5,424 bases of DNA. It comes from JADCRZ01 sp041751095 (lineage in GTDB: Bacteria; Bacteroidota; Bacteroidia; Chitinophagales; Chitinophagaceae). The notes below the pieces were generated by a model. It saw nothing but the letters and a program-made list of their open reading frames with translations, made no database searches and was not told the origin of the DNA. Positions 1 to 5,424 of this stretch are shown here, in pieces; the first letter of the stretch is position 1, and the number at the start of each line of letters is the position of its first letter. The DNA lies in assembly GCA_041751095.1 (NCBI GenBank), contig JBGSYC010000027.1, positions 1-5,424 of the forward strand, read 5' to 3'. The translations under genes and the position numbers were made by a program.

Positions 1-1611
1 GCGGCAATCCAGGTAGCTGATGTCAATGACTGGCCATCGCTCGCCTACAGGGGGCTGATGATGGATATGAGCCACATGCAATTGCCAAAGATCGAAGAGA
101 TAAAAAAGCAACTTGATTTTTTGGCGCTTTGGAAAACCAACCAGTATTTTTTTTATTCGGAAGGAAGCATCGAACTCGAAGGTTATCCGCTGTTGATGGC
201 TGAAGCACGGTATACCCAGGCACAGGTAAAAGACATCATTGCTTATGCCCAGGAACGGCATATTGATGTGATCCCCAATATGGAGCTGTATGGGCATTTA
301 AATGACCTGTTTCGCTTAGAACAGTATGCCGACATGTCTGTTACCACACATGGGGCGGAGTTTAAGCCTGCAGACCCGCGGGTAAAACCGTTGGTCAATG
401 ACTGGATCACTCAGATCTCCAGGCTTTTTCCAAGCCCGTTTTTTCACATCGGTTTTGATGAAACCTGGGTAATCGATATAGAAGCCAAAAGAACAAACCA
501 GCCTGCTGAACAGCTTTATCTTGACATGCTGAACCAAACGACGGATATGGTAGAGAAGCAGGGTAAAAAGCCGCTGGTTTGGGCAGATATGCTTCAAAAG
601 TATCCTTCGATCATTCCAAAGGTCTCACGCAAAATGATTGCAGTGCCCTGGCATTATTTCCCGAAAAAGGAAAAGGAATATGACACGTTATTGAGTCCGT
701 TCCCAAAGATCGGTGTTGACATCATTGTACAGTCCGCTTTGATAAACTGGAAAGACCTGACGCCCTCTTTTGATATATCGTTCGAGAACGTTGACCTGCT
801 GCTTAAAGCAGGCAGAAAACACCAGGCGATAGGGTTTATAAATTCGGCCTGGACGGATGATCCGCAAACACTAACCCGTCTGGCATTTCCTGATCTTGCG
901 TACGGGTCTGTTGCGGCGTGGCAAAGTGTGCCAATGGACAGGGCTAATTTCTTCAAGAATTACGCTAACGCCCTCTATCCTCCGGCACTTGCGGGGAAAG
1001 TGGGAATGGCGTATGAATCTATGCTGAAAGCAGCTCAATTGATAAGAGGAGCGCTGGGCAGAACCAATCAACCCTTCTGGGCAAATCCGTTTACACCAAA
1101 GGCACAGAAAACGATTAAAAGCAATGTGAATAATTTGCGTAACGGGCGCCTGGCCTCCCAGGAAGCTCAAATATATATCAGGGATGCCATGAAATCCGGC
1201 ATCGATACAGCCACGCTTTACACCATGCTTGTCGGAGCAAAGCAACTGGATTTGCTTGCCCTCAAATATTTATACGCAGGCGAGATTGGTGACTTTTATC
1301 ATGAGTTTAAAGATGGAAAGCCAAGAAATACTGCCAACGACAGGGACTTTAACCGGTTAATGTCAGAGATTTCCGCCGATTATCATTCAAAAGCTTTTTA
1401 TATGATGGGTGATATCATGGGAGTAAAGGAAATGTTCAGGAAAGCTTACCTGAATGAGTATGAACCTTTCCGTTTAGGGATCGCCATGGGAAAATTCGAC
1501 TATGAATTCCAGTTCTGGCTGCGGTTGCAAAGGCGCTTATGGGCGGCAAAACAGCATTATTTTGATAATGGGACTTTACCTCCTTTCGAATCTGTTACTG
1601 ATATAAATTAA
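1..1611 (+). CDS. Glycoside hydrolase family 20 (beta-N-acetylhexosaminidase-like), 5' partial
   Basis: GH20 enzymes remove terminal GlcNAc or GalNAc from glycans and glycolipids by substrate-assisted catalysis. The frame is open from base 1, so the ATG at 58 is internal: the 19 codons before it encode a typical GH20 stretch (DWP, then YRG at fragment residues 16-18, then MMD). Further signatures are GHL with His99, the acid/base pair Asp153-Glu154 in HIGFDETW, the VWADML motif near Trp194, and SAWTDD around Trp284 followed by a YGS..AWQ segment closing the TIM barrel. Residues from about 330 to 536 form a mostly helical C-terminal region that I cannot assign. The missing 5' part should hold the signal peptide and the small GH20 N-terminal alpha/beta domain. 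The gene ends 3 bases before the ceramidase-like gene, so both are probably on one transcript. Family membership is fairly sure; the exact sugar specificity cannot be read from the sequence. Confidence 0.88.
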   Translation, partial: AAIQVADVNDWPSLAYRGLMMDMSHMQLPKIEEIKKQLDFLALWKTNQYFFYSEGSIELEGYPLLMAEARYTQAQVKDIIAYAQERHIDVIPNMELYGHLNDLFRLEQYADMSVTTHGAEFKPADPRVKPLVNDWITQISRLFPSPFFHIGFDETWVIDIEAKRTNQPAEQLYLDMLNQTTDMVEKQGKKPLVWADMLQKYPSIIPKVSRKMIAVPWHYFPKKEKEYDTLLSPFPKIGVDIIVQSALINWKDLTPSFDISFENVDLLLKAGRKHQAIGFINSAWTDDPQTLTRLAFPDLAYGSVAAWQSVPMDRANFFKNYANALYPPALAGKVGMAYESMLKAAQLIRGALGRTNQPFWANPFTPKAQKTIKSNVNNLRNGRLASQEAQIYIRDAMKSGIDTATLYTMLVGAKQLDLLALKYLYAGEIGDFYHEFKDGKPRNTANDRDFNRLMSEISADYHSKAFYMMGDIMGVKEMFRKAYLNEYEPFRLGIAMGKFDYEFQFWLRLQRRLWAAKQHYFDNGTLPPFESVTDIN

Positions 1612-1614
1612 TGA

Positions 1615-3189
1615 ATGAAAATTGATATGAAAACAACTAAATGTTTTACAAAAACGGTGGACGTTCTATGGTCCACATACACAGATTTGCTCTCAAGGCT
1701 AACTGGTAAGAATTTCTTTTTGCGCCTGATTGCTTGCTGCTTTGGCTTCATGCTGTCTGCTAACGGTATTGTGCATGCGCAGGTCACATTGCCCGCAACA
1801 GGAACAGGGCAAAATAAAGTATTCAAAGCGGGTGCTTCAACGACAAATATCACCCCGCGGTTGGGAGAGGGGATTGTAGGGAATTTCGGCATTCCGCCTC
1901 CGGCGGCTCATGTTCATGATGAATTGCATGCACGTTGCCTGGTTCTGGACGACGGCGGGTCGCGGCTGGCGTTTGTTGTGGTAGACAATGTGGGCGTTAA
2001 CCAGGAGGTATTTGATGAGGCCAGGCGGCTGATTCATGATTCTACAGGAATGCCCAAAGAGCACATGCTTATGTCATCCACACATACGCATTCAGCTACG
2101 AGTGCAGGAGGAACCGGTGAGAAGAGGAGAGGATGGAATCGCGGACAACCATTAGGTGAATACCAGGCTTTTCTTGCCCGGAGAATTTCAGACGGGGTAC
2201 GGATCGCGATAAACAACCTTGAACCCGCGCGGATCGGCTGGGGTGTTGGCAACGTACCGCAGCACCTGTTTAACCGCCGGTGGAAAATGAAACCCGGTAC
2301 CCCGGTGGTCAATCCGTTTGGCGGCCAGGATAAAGTAATGATGAATCCCGGTGTCGGCAATCCGAACCTGCTTGAGCCCGCAGGGCCTACTGACCCCGGT
2401 GTGTCGTTTTTATCGGTGCAATCGGTCAGTGGCCGTCCCATTGCTTTGCTGGGGAATTATTCGTTGCATTACGTCGGGGGTGTGCCCAGGAATGATATTT
2501 CAGCAGATTATTTCGCCGTGTTTGCTGACCGTATACAGGAGTTGCTGAAAGCTGATCGCCAGGATCCGCCATTTGTTGCCATAATGTCGAACGGTACGTC
2601 GGGTGATGTGAACAATATCAATTTCCGGGGGCCGGCGGAGAAACATCCGCCTTATGCGAAGATGCGGATCGTAGCGAATGATGTGGCACAGGAAGTTTTC
2701 CGTGTTTATAAAACGGTTCAGCATCAGGACTGGGTACGTTTGCAGGCGGCGCAGTCTTCCTTGACGCTCGGCGTACGTAAGCCTACTGCGCAAATGGTTC
2801 AGTATGCAAAAAACGTGCAGGCGAAACCTGCGAATGCAGTTTTGGTGCATAAGAATGAGAAGGCGTATGCCGAACGCGTGCTTCAGATGCACGAGGAATG
2901 GCCGGATAAGATCGACATCATCCTGCAGGTTTTCCGTATCGGTGACCTCGGCATTGCAGCTATCCCTTTTGAAACGTTCACCGAAACCGGACTTGAGCTA
3001 AAATCAAAAAGCCCGTTTAAACCAACATTCACTATTGAGCTTGCCAACGGCAGCTATGGATACCTGCCAACGCCGGAGCAGCACGAACTTGGAGGTTATG
3101 AAACCTGGCTTAGCACAAATAAAGTAGAAATTAACGCGACACGGAAGATCGTCAAAGAGCTTCTTGAACTCTTTGCAAAGTTGAAATAG
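1615..3189 (+). CDS. Exported neutral/alkaline non-lysosomal ceramidase-like hydrolase
   Basis: Family enzymes are zinc amidases that split ceramide into sphingosine and fatty acid. Of 524 residues, about 56-520 match the catalytic domain: AGASTTNITP near the start, HTHS with His157/His159, His285 in NYSLHY followed by ISADY, NGTSGDVNN at 326-334, Glu453 in IPFETF, and Tyr483 in YGYLPT before GGYE. These fit the family's zinc ligands (two His, one Glu, one Tyr) and active-site loop. The Ig-like C-terminal domain of characterised bacterial ceramidases (about 650 residues) is absent, so the true substrate may differ. The hydrophobic stretch at 34-48 followed by VHA|Q suggests signal peptidase I cleavage after residue 55. 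The region before it is unusually long, and LIAC at 38-41 resembles a lipobox but has too short a hydrophobic run before it. ATG 1615 was chosen; ATG 1627 is an in-frame alternative. No Shine-Dalgarno is evident. The gene lies 3 bases after GH20. Confidence 0.85.
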   Translation: MKIDMKTTKCFTKTVDVLWSTYTDLLSRLTGKNFFLRLIACCFGFMLSANGIVHAQVTLPATGTGQNKVFKAGASTTNITPRLGEGIVGNFGIPPPAAHVHDELHARCLVLDDGGSRLAFVVVDNVGVNQEVFDEARRLIHDSTGMPKEHMLMSSTHTHSATSAGGTGEKRRGWNRGQPLGEYQAFLARRISDGVRIAINNLEPARIGWGVGNVPQHLFNRRWKMKPGTPVVNPFGGQDKVMMNPGVGNPNLLEPAGPTDPGVSFLSVQSVSGRPIALLGNYSLHYVGGVPRNDISADYFAVFADRIQELLKADRQDPPFVAIMSNGTSGDVNNINFRGPAEKHPPYAKMRIVANDVAQEVFRVYKTVQHQDWVRLQAAQSSLTLGVRKPTAQMVQYAKNVQAKPANAVLVHKNEKAYAERVLQMHEEWPDKIDIILQVFRIGDLGIAAIPFETFTETGLELKSKSPFKPTFTIELANGSYGYLPTPEQHELGGYETWLSTNKVEINATRKIVKELLELFAKLK

Positions 3190-3212
3190 ATGGCGTGGTT
3201 TTACTTTCTCCC

Positions 3213-3238
3213 GGTCGCAGCAACTGCACACCTTTTTT
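3213..3238 (+). terminator. Weak candidate terminator after the GH20-ceramidase pair
   Basis: The inverted repeat GCAG-caa-CTGC at 3217-3227 can be lengthened by two pairs if C3216 is bulged. It is followed, after 5 bases, by a run of six T at 3233-3238. It sits 24 bases past the ceramidase-like stop codon, where an end of transcription would be expected. The stem is short and not adjacent to the T-run, so this is only a suggestion. The rest of the 103-base convergent gap to the toxin stop codon shows nothing else I can name. Confidence 0.25.
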
Positions 3239-3292
3239 CCTGAGATGATAGATGCCCGGTGTGATAAGGAGCATTACCCGCCCGATTTATTT

Positions 3293-3598
3293 CTATCGTC
3301 CGCTTAAGTAAGCATTAGATTTGTGCGGGAGGCTTAATATTTTAGTTTTGCCGGATTTATGGTGATATATCAATTGCGTTTGTCTTTTGAGGACACCAAT
3401 ATGAACACGCTTTCTTTTTAGTGATGGACGACACATTTCAGGATGCTGCTTGAAAGAAAGTATCATTTTATTGGTAACGTCGATAAATTTTTGAGCCACC
3501 TTTTCCGACCATTGCTGGCGCAGATATTCAATAATATTGTTAAACGTGCGTTTGGCGCTCTGTGTCCATAGGACTTCTTCGATCACTTCTTCGCCCAT
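3293..3598 (-). CDS. Type II toxin, RelE/ParE family
   Basis: This is a basic 101-residue protein with the RelE/ParE fold pattern. It has an N-terminal strand (EEVLWTQSA), two helices (about 14-30 and 33-50, with EYLRQQWSEKVAQKF), a HPEM turn, and then C-terminal strands VHIGVLKRQTQLIYHH and KTKILSL. Such toxins either cleave ribosome-bound mRNA (RelE type) or poison gyrase (ParE type); the sequence does not decide which. The ATG at 3598 lies inside the antitoxin gene, with a 16-base overlap in another frame, so translation is probably coupled. The last residues (PHKSNAYLSGR) depart from the NP-x-K-type tail that many Bacteroidota relatives have, so activity may be reduced. The antitoxin is directly upstream, the usual order for Bacteroidota pairs of this type. 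Confidence 0.8.
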   Translation of the reverse strand: MGEEVIEEVLWTQSAKRTFNNIIEYLRQQWSEKVAQKFIDVTNKMILSFKQHPEMCRPSLKRKRVHIGVLKRQTQLIYHHKSGKTKILSLPHKSNAYLSGR

Positions 3599-3825
3599 GT
3601 CTTATGTTTTTTCATAACATCATCATGCCGTGTTAGCTTCCCTGTTTTCATCTCTGCCAGTGATCTATCTATTGCCTGTTGCTGCTCTTCGCTGATTTCA
3701 TCCCACCAGTCCTGCTGTTCTGCTGCAAAGGTCTTCATAACATTTAATAAAGCTTGTTTTTGCCTGACGTTAAGGTGAGGCAGATATTGAGTAATTTCCT
3801 GATCTATTGGCTTTACAGTTGCCAT
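3583..3825 (-). CDS. Type II antitoxin partner of the RelE/ParE-like toxin
   Basis: This 80-residue, mostly helical, charged protein begins MATVKPIDQEITQYLP. Its second half has AEQQDWWDEISEEQQQAID at about 35-53, followed by a LAEMKTGKLTRHDDVMKK segment, which resembles the C-terminal toxin-wrapping region of Bacteroidota antitoxins encoded next to RelE/ParE toxins. No ribbon-helix-helix or helix-turn-helix motif can be named by eye, so its DNA-binding mode is unclear. ATG 3825 was chosen because the in-frame extension upstream starts only with TTG at 3876 and would run across the promoter -7 box. The stop codon lies inside the toxin gene. The role is assigned from both its own sequence and its position before the toxin. 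Confidence 0.75.
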   Translation of the reverse strand: MATVKPIDQEITQYLPHLNVRQKQALLNVMKTFAAEQQDWWDEISEEQQQAIDRSLAEMKTGKLTRHDDVMKKHKTWAKK

Positions 3826-3843
3826 AATAAAATTATCAGATAA

Positions 3844-3877
3844 CAAATTTACTTTTAAAGTAGCAACACTATCCAAA
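3844..3877 (-). promoter_or_regulatory. Bacteroidota-type promoter of the toxin-antitoxin operon
   Basis: On the minus strand the sequence TAAATTTG (3851-3844) matches the Bacteroidota -7 consensus TAnnTTTG exactly. TTTG at 3877-3874 can serve as the -33 box, with a 22-base spacer, slightly longer than the usual 19-21. The -7 box ends 18 bases before ATG 3825, giving a short leader without a Shine-Dalgarno site. Confidence 0.55.
3850..3862. promoter_or_regulatory. Palindromic operator candidate in the toxin-antitoxin promoter
   Basis: TACTTT-T-AAAGTA is a perfect 13-base dyad placed between the -33 and -7 boxes, touching the first two bases of the -7 box. Type II antitoxins commonly repress their own operon through such sites. 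Binding by this antitoxin is an inference from position and symmetry. The site is AT-rich, so chance symmetry is possible. Confidence 0.4.
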
Positions 3878-3903
3878 CAGATGATATTTATTCACAGCCG
3901 CTT

Positions 3904-4060
3904 TTAATGTTCAATCCCATTTTGCCTAAAACCGTATTCTGTGTCCGGTACTTTGTATGTGCGCCTTAAAGAAATTATGTTGCCGCTACGATTGTAAAAC
4001 ACTGTGTTTTCTAAATAATTAGTATAATAGCCACGGAAAAACTGCTTAAGTTAATGACAT
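3904..4060 (-). pseudogene. Unrecognised protein-like reading frame, start lost
   Basis: From 4050 down to the TAA at 3906-3904 a 48-codon frame is open, containing FYNRSGNIISLRRTYK and ending EYGFRQNGIEH. Its composition is protein-like (many Y, N, G and R, no low-complexity bias), but there is no in-frame ATG because a TAA precedes the first codon. Dropping one A at 4051 would join ATG TCA TTA (4060-4052) to this frame and give a 51-residue protein, so a single-base frameshift in a small gene is one explanation. A decayed 3' end of a longer gene is another. I do not recognise the family. It occupies most of the otherwise empty 306 bases between the antitoxin start and the XRE start and would be divergent from the XRE gene. 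Confidence 0.3.
3996..4010. repeat. Perfect 15-base dyad AAAACAC-T-GTGTTTT
   Basis: Seven-base arms surround a single central base. A one-base loop cannot form a good hairpin, so if functional it would more likely be a binding site for a dimeric protein. It lies inside the unassigned minus-strand frame and about 120 bases upstream of the XRE start codon. No function can be read from it. Confidence 0.35.
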
Positions 4061-4081
4061 TGATTTTATACTACAAAATAG

Positions 4082-4098
4082 GTTGCTATATTTGCAAC
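4082..4098 (+). promoter_or_regulatory. XRE gene promoter -7 box inside an operator-like dyad
   Basis: TATATTTG at 4087-4094 matches the TAnnTTTG -7 consensus. The inverted repeat GTTGC-N7-GCAAC (4082-4086 and 4094-4098) is centred on it. A TTG at 4060-4062 is the nearest possible -33 element, but its 24-base spacing is longer than ideal. The start codon at 4132 would leave a leader of roughly 30 bases. XRE regulators often repress their own promoter, so the dyad is a plausible former autoregulatory operator; this is inference. Confidence 0.45.
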
Positions 4099-4131
4099 AT
4101 TATTCTAATTGCACGAATAAAAACAACAGAT

Positions 4132-4421
4132 ATGAGTTTGGGAAGCCGTTTAAGCACTATCCGCAAGGAACTTAAGATTTCGCAAAGGCTGGCTGAGAAG
4201 GCGGGCATACATGCCAATGTGCCCGGCAGGTACGAAAGAGAGGAAGCCCCACGCCATCTGTTGATATGGCCGCTAAAATTGCCGACGTTTTAGGTGTGTC
4301 GGTTGATTATCTCGTAGGCAATACGGATGTGGGAACTGGACAAATCCATTTTAGACAAAGTGGTGAGCATTCAAAGCTGCCCGATGAGGACAAGAACCAT
4401 ACTATCTATTTCTTAGGATAG
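4132..4421 (+). pseudogene. XRE-family helix-turn-helix regulator, frameshifted
   Basis: In its intact form this would be a small Cro/C1-type DNA-binding repressor of about 100-110 residues. ATG 4132 opens MSLGSRLSTIRKELKISQ, then LAEKAG and GRYEREEA, a clear XRE helix-turn-helix. Homology then moves to another frame at 4249-4251 (PSVDMAAKIADVLGVSVDYL), back to the first frame after 4332 (ELDKSILDKVVSIQ), and again to the second frame at 4374 (KLPDEDKNHTIYFL), ending at TAG 4419-4421. This implies about two extra C in the run 4247-4250, one extra G in 4331-4333, and one missing A near 4373-4375. The HTH also looks one residue short (SQRLAEKAG where SQxxLAE is usual) and has Pro in ANVPGRYER where an aliphatic residue is usual. 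The literal product would be a 54-residue truncated protein. The next element is an IS630 transposase, which may have removed the C-terminus. Confidence 0.82.
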
Positions 4422-5283
4422 AAGACATATTGTTATAAAAAAGCAGTATCTTTATGTCATGTCAAGCGTAGCTTCGTTGAGTATTAAGAAAATAGATGGT
4501 CGCAAACTATCCCATTCGCAAAGTGAGTATATAAGAATTCAAGCGGTAAAGCAGGTTCGGGAAAACAATAAAAGTCCCGAAGATGTGATAAAGAATTTTG
4601 GTTTGCACCGGTCCAATATTTACAAATGGCTTTCGTGGTATGATGCAGATGGATATGAAGGATTAAAAAGCACAAAAGCTAAAGGGCCTGTACCAAAAAT
4701 TAGCGCCAGGCAGGAGCAGCAATTAGCTGGCTACTTATTAAAAAATCCGCTGCAATTAAAATTTGATTATGCATTATGGACAATTGATATGATTGCAGAA
4801 TTGATCCACCGGAAATTTTGCATTCATTATTCAAAAGTGCAAGTAGGCAGATTAATGAAAAAGTTGGGTTTAAGCCGTCAGCGTCCTTTAGAAAGAGCCA
4901 TCCAACAAGATCCAAAAAAAGTGGAAGCCTGGCTACAAAAGCAGTACCCGGCTATAAAAGCAGAGGCAAAGAAAGAGAAAAGAGCGATTTATTTTTCAGA
5001 TGAGGCAGGGTTTCATGCGACCGCGCAATACGGCTCAACCTGGGCACCTAAAGGAGCAACCCCGATTATCAAAACAAGCGGTAAAAGAGAGAAGGTAAAC
5101 GTAATTTCAGCTATCAACAACAAGGGGAACTTACGATTTATGTTATATGAGAAGAGCTTTAACAGTAGTATTTTCATCGAATTTTTAAAGCGAATGATGC
5201 ACCAACAAACAACACCCATCAGCCTTATTGTCGATGGGCATAAATCTCACTTCACCCAACCGGTGAAAGATTACATTGCACGT
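4416..5283 (+). mobile_element. IS630-family element, right end deleted
   Basis: The element is recognised by its transposase. The left edge is proposed at 4416 because XRE homology stops at YFL (codons ending at 4415), right after a TA dinucleotide at 4414-4415, and IS630/Tc1-type elements insert at TA. The terminal inverted repeat cannot be confirmed because the partner end is missing. The right edge is placed near 5283, where the transposase stops resembling its family and the opposite-strand IS110 reading begins. Both edges are approximate. Confidence 0.5.
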
Positions 5284-5310
5284 AAAGTGCCAAATGTACT
5301 TACCTCATAG
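4459..5310 (+). CDS. IS630-family transposase, C-terminally truncated
   Basis: This is a DDE cut-and-paste transposase of the IS630/Tc1-mariner group. Residues 38-70 form a first HTH (SPEDVIKNFGLHRSNIYKWL, then GYEGLKS). Residues 100-145 form a second, winged-helix part (WTIDMIAELI, YSKVQVGRLMKKLGLSRQRP). The RNase-H-like catalytic domain starts around 172, with the first Asp at 181 in YFSDEAGF and the second at 259 in LIVDGHKSHF. The family's LPPYSPELNP motif and third acidic residue, expected some 34-36 residues after Asp259, are missing. Instead VKDYIA is followed by about nine unrelated residues and a TAG that lies in IS110-derived DNA. About 60 residues of the usual 340-350 are lost, so the protein should be catalytically dead. 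ATG 4459 was chosen because ATG 4454 is out of frame and closes at once. A TATCTTTA at 4447-4454 resembles a -7 box but lies only 4 bases from the start. Confidence 0.85.
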   Translation: MSSVASLSIKKIDGRKLSHSQSEYIRIQAVKQVRENNKSPEDVIKNFGLHRSNIYKWLSWYDADGYEGLKSTKAKGPVPKISARQEQQLAGYLLKNPLQLKFDYALWTIDMIAELIHRKFCIHYSKVQVGRLMKKLGLSRQRPLERAIQQDPKKVEAWLQKQYPAIKAEAKKEKRAIYFSDEAGFHATAQYGSTWAPKGATPIIKTSGKREKVNVISAINNKGNLRFMLYEKSFNSSIFIEFLKRMMHQQTTPISLIVDGHKSHFTQPVKDYIARKVPNVLTS

Positions 5311-5424
5311 CCATCTTCGCCACTACGGATAGCTACTGCAATCTCAGTGTCCCCTATATCTATCCCGGCAGCAAAAGGATGCTCTGTAACCAGACCCTCT
5401 TTCATTTTAACAACAACTTTCCCC
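5271..5424 (-). pseudogene. IS110-family transposase, N-terminal fragment
   Basis: Reading leftward from the window edge, the frame gives GKVVVKMKEGLVTEHPFAAG, then IDIGDTEIAVAI and YEVSTFGT, and then stops at TAA 5273-5271. AAGIDIG followed by VAV/VAI-type residues is the opening of the IS110 (DEDD, RuvC-like) transposase domain, with the first catalytic Asp in GIDIG. IS110 enzymes move circular intermediates guided by a bridge RNA encoded at the element end. The true start may lie right of the window: ATG at 5405 is in frame, but the upstream codons KVVVK also look like part of the protein. Past residue T of FGT (about 5288) the reading becomes antisense IS630 sequence, so the rest of the DEDD domain and the C-terminal Ser domain are absent. 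Only about 45 genuine residues are present, which limits confidence. Confidence 0.68.

Noticed and set aside
58..63. ATG at 58 as the start of the GH20 gene
   Set aside because: The frame is open to base 1, and the upstream codons encode DWP and YRG, conserved GH20 positions, so the gene begins outside the window.
654..1245. Minus-strand frames of 100-124 codons inside the GH20 gene
   Set aside because: They lie opposite a strongly recognisable coding sequence and show no family features; they are antisense shadows.
2034..2892. Minus-strand frames of 130-135 codons inside the ceramidase-like gene
   Set aside because: They are antisense to conserved catalytic motifs and their composition is rich in C, R and P, unlike the real proteins here.
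3826..3876. TTG at 3876 as the antitoxin start
   Set aside because: It would run the coding region through a consensus -7 box, and ATG 3825 gives the family-like MATVKPIDQEI start.
4054..4131. ATG at 4054 as the XRE start
   Set aside because: The extra 26 codons cross the TATATTTG promoter box and do not resemble the family, whose N-terminus fits ATG 4132.
4484..5219. Plus- and minus-strand frames of 61-71 codons within the transposase
   Set aside because: They are out-of-frame shadows of a clear IS630 transposase.
1..5424. CRISPR array, tRNA, rRNA or riboswitch
   Set aside because: No regularly spaced direct repeats, cloverleaf-like pattern or known RNA motif was seen by eye; a covariance-model scan would settle it.

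Overview
The window looks like a piece of a Bacteroidota chromosome, most likely a Sphingobacteriaceae-type genus such as Mucilaginibacter or Pedobacter. The genus is inferred from protein style only. Support comes from TAnnTTTG promoter -7 boxes upstream of two genes, the absence of clear Shine-Dalgarno sites, a secreted glycan/lipid hydrolase pair, and Bacteroidota-like toxin-antitoxin, XRE and insertion-sequence proteins.

Layout: (1) 1-3189, plus strand, is a two-gene unit. It holds the 3' part of a family GH20 beta-N-acetylhexosaminidase-like gene, whose true start lies left of the window, and, 3 bases later, an exported neutral/alkaline ceramidase-like hydrolase. The spacing implies co-transcription and perhaps joint use of an amino-sugar-containing lipid or glycan. 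(2) 3190-3292 is a short convergent intergenic stretch with only a weak terminator candidate. (3) 3293-3825, minus strand, is a type II toxin-antitoxin operon, antitoxin first, overlapping a RelE/ParE-like toxin by 16 bases. Its promoter carries a perfect palindrome that could be the autoregulatory operator. (4) 3904-4060, minus strand, holds a start-less protein-like reading frame, probably a gene remnant. (5) 4132-4421, plus strand, is an XRE-type DNA-binding regulator broken by several frameshifts. Its promoter with an overlapping dyad is still visible. (6) 4416-5424 is insertion-sequence debris: an IS630 transposase that has lost its C-terminal catalytic end, joined to the N-terminal end of an IS110 transposase on the opposite strand.

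The left 3.2 kb thus looks like intact metabolic DNA. The right 2.2 kb looks like an accessory patch of toxin-antitoxin, dead regulator and dead transposases. I found no clear sign of a wholly new system. The best leads are the GH20-ceramidase gene pair, the unassigned reading frame beside the XRE pseudogene, and the IS630/IS110 junction.
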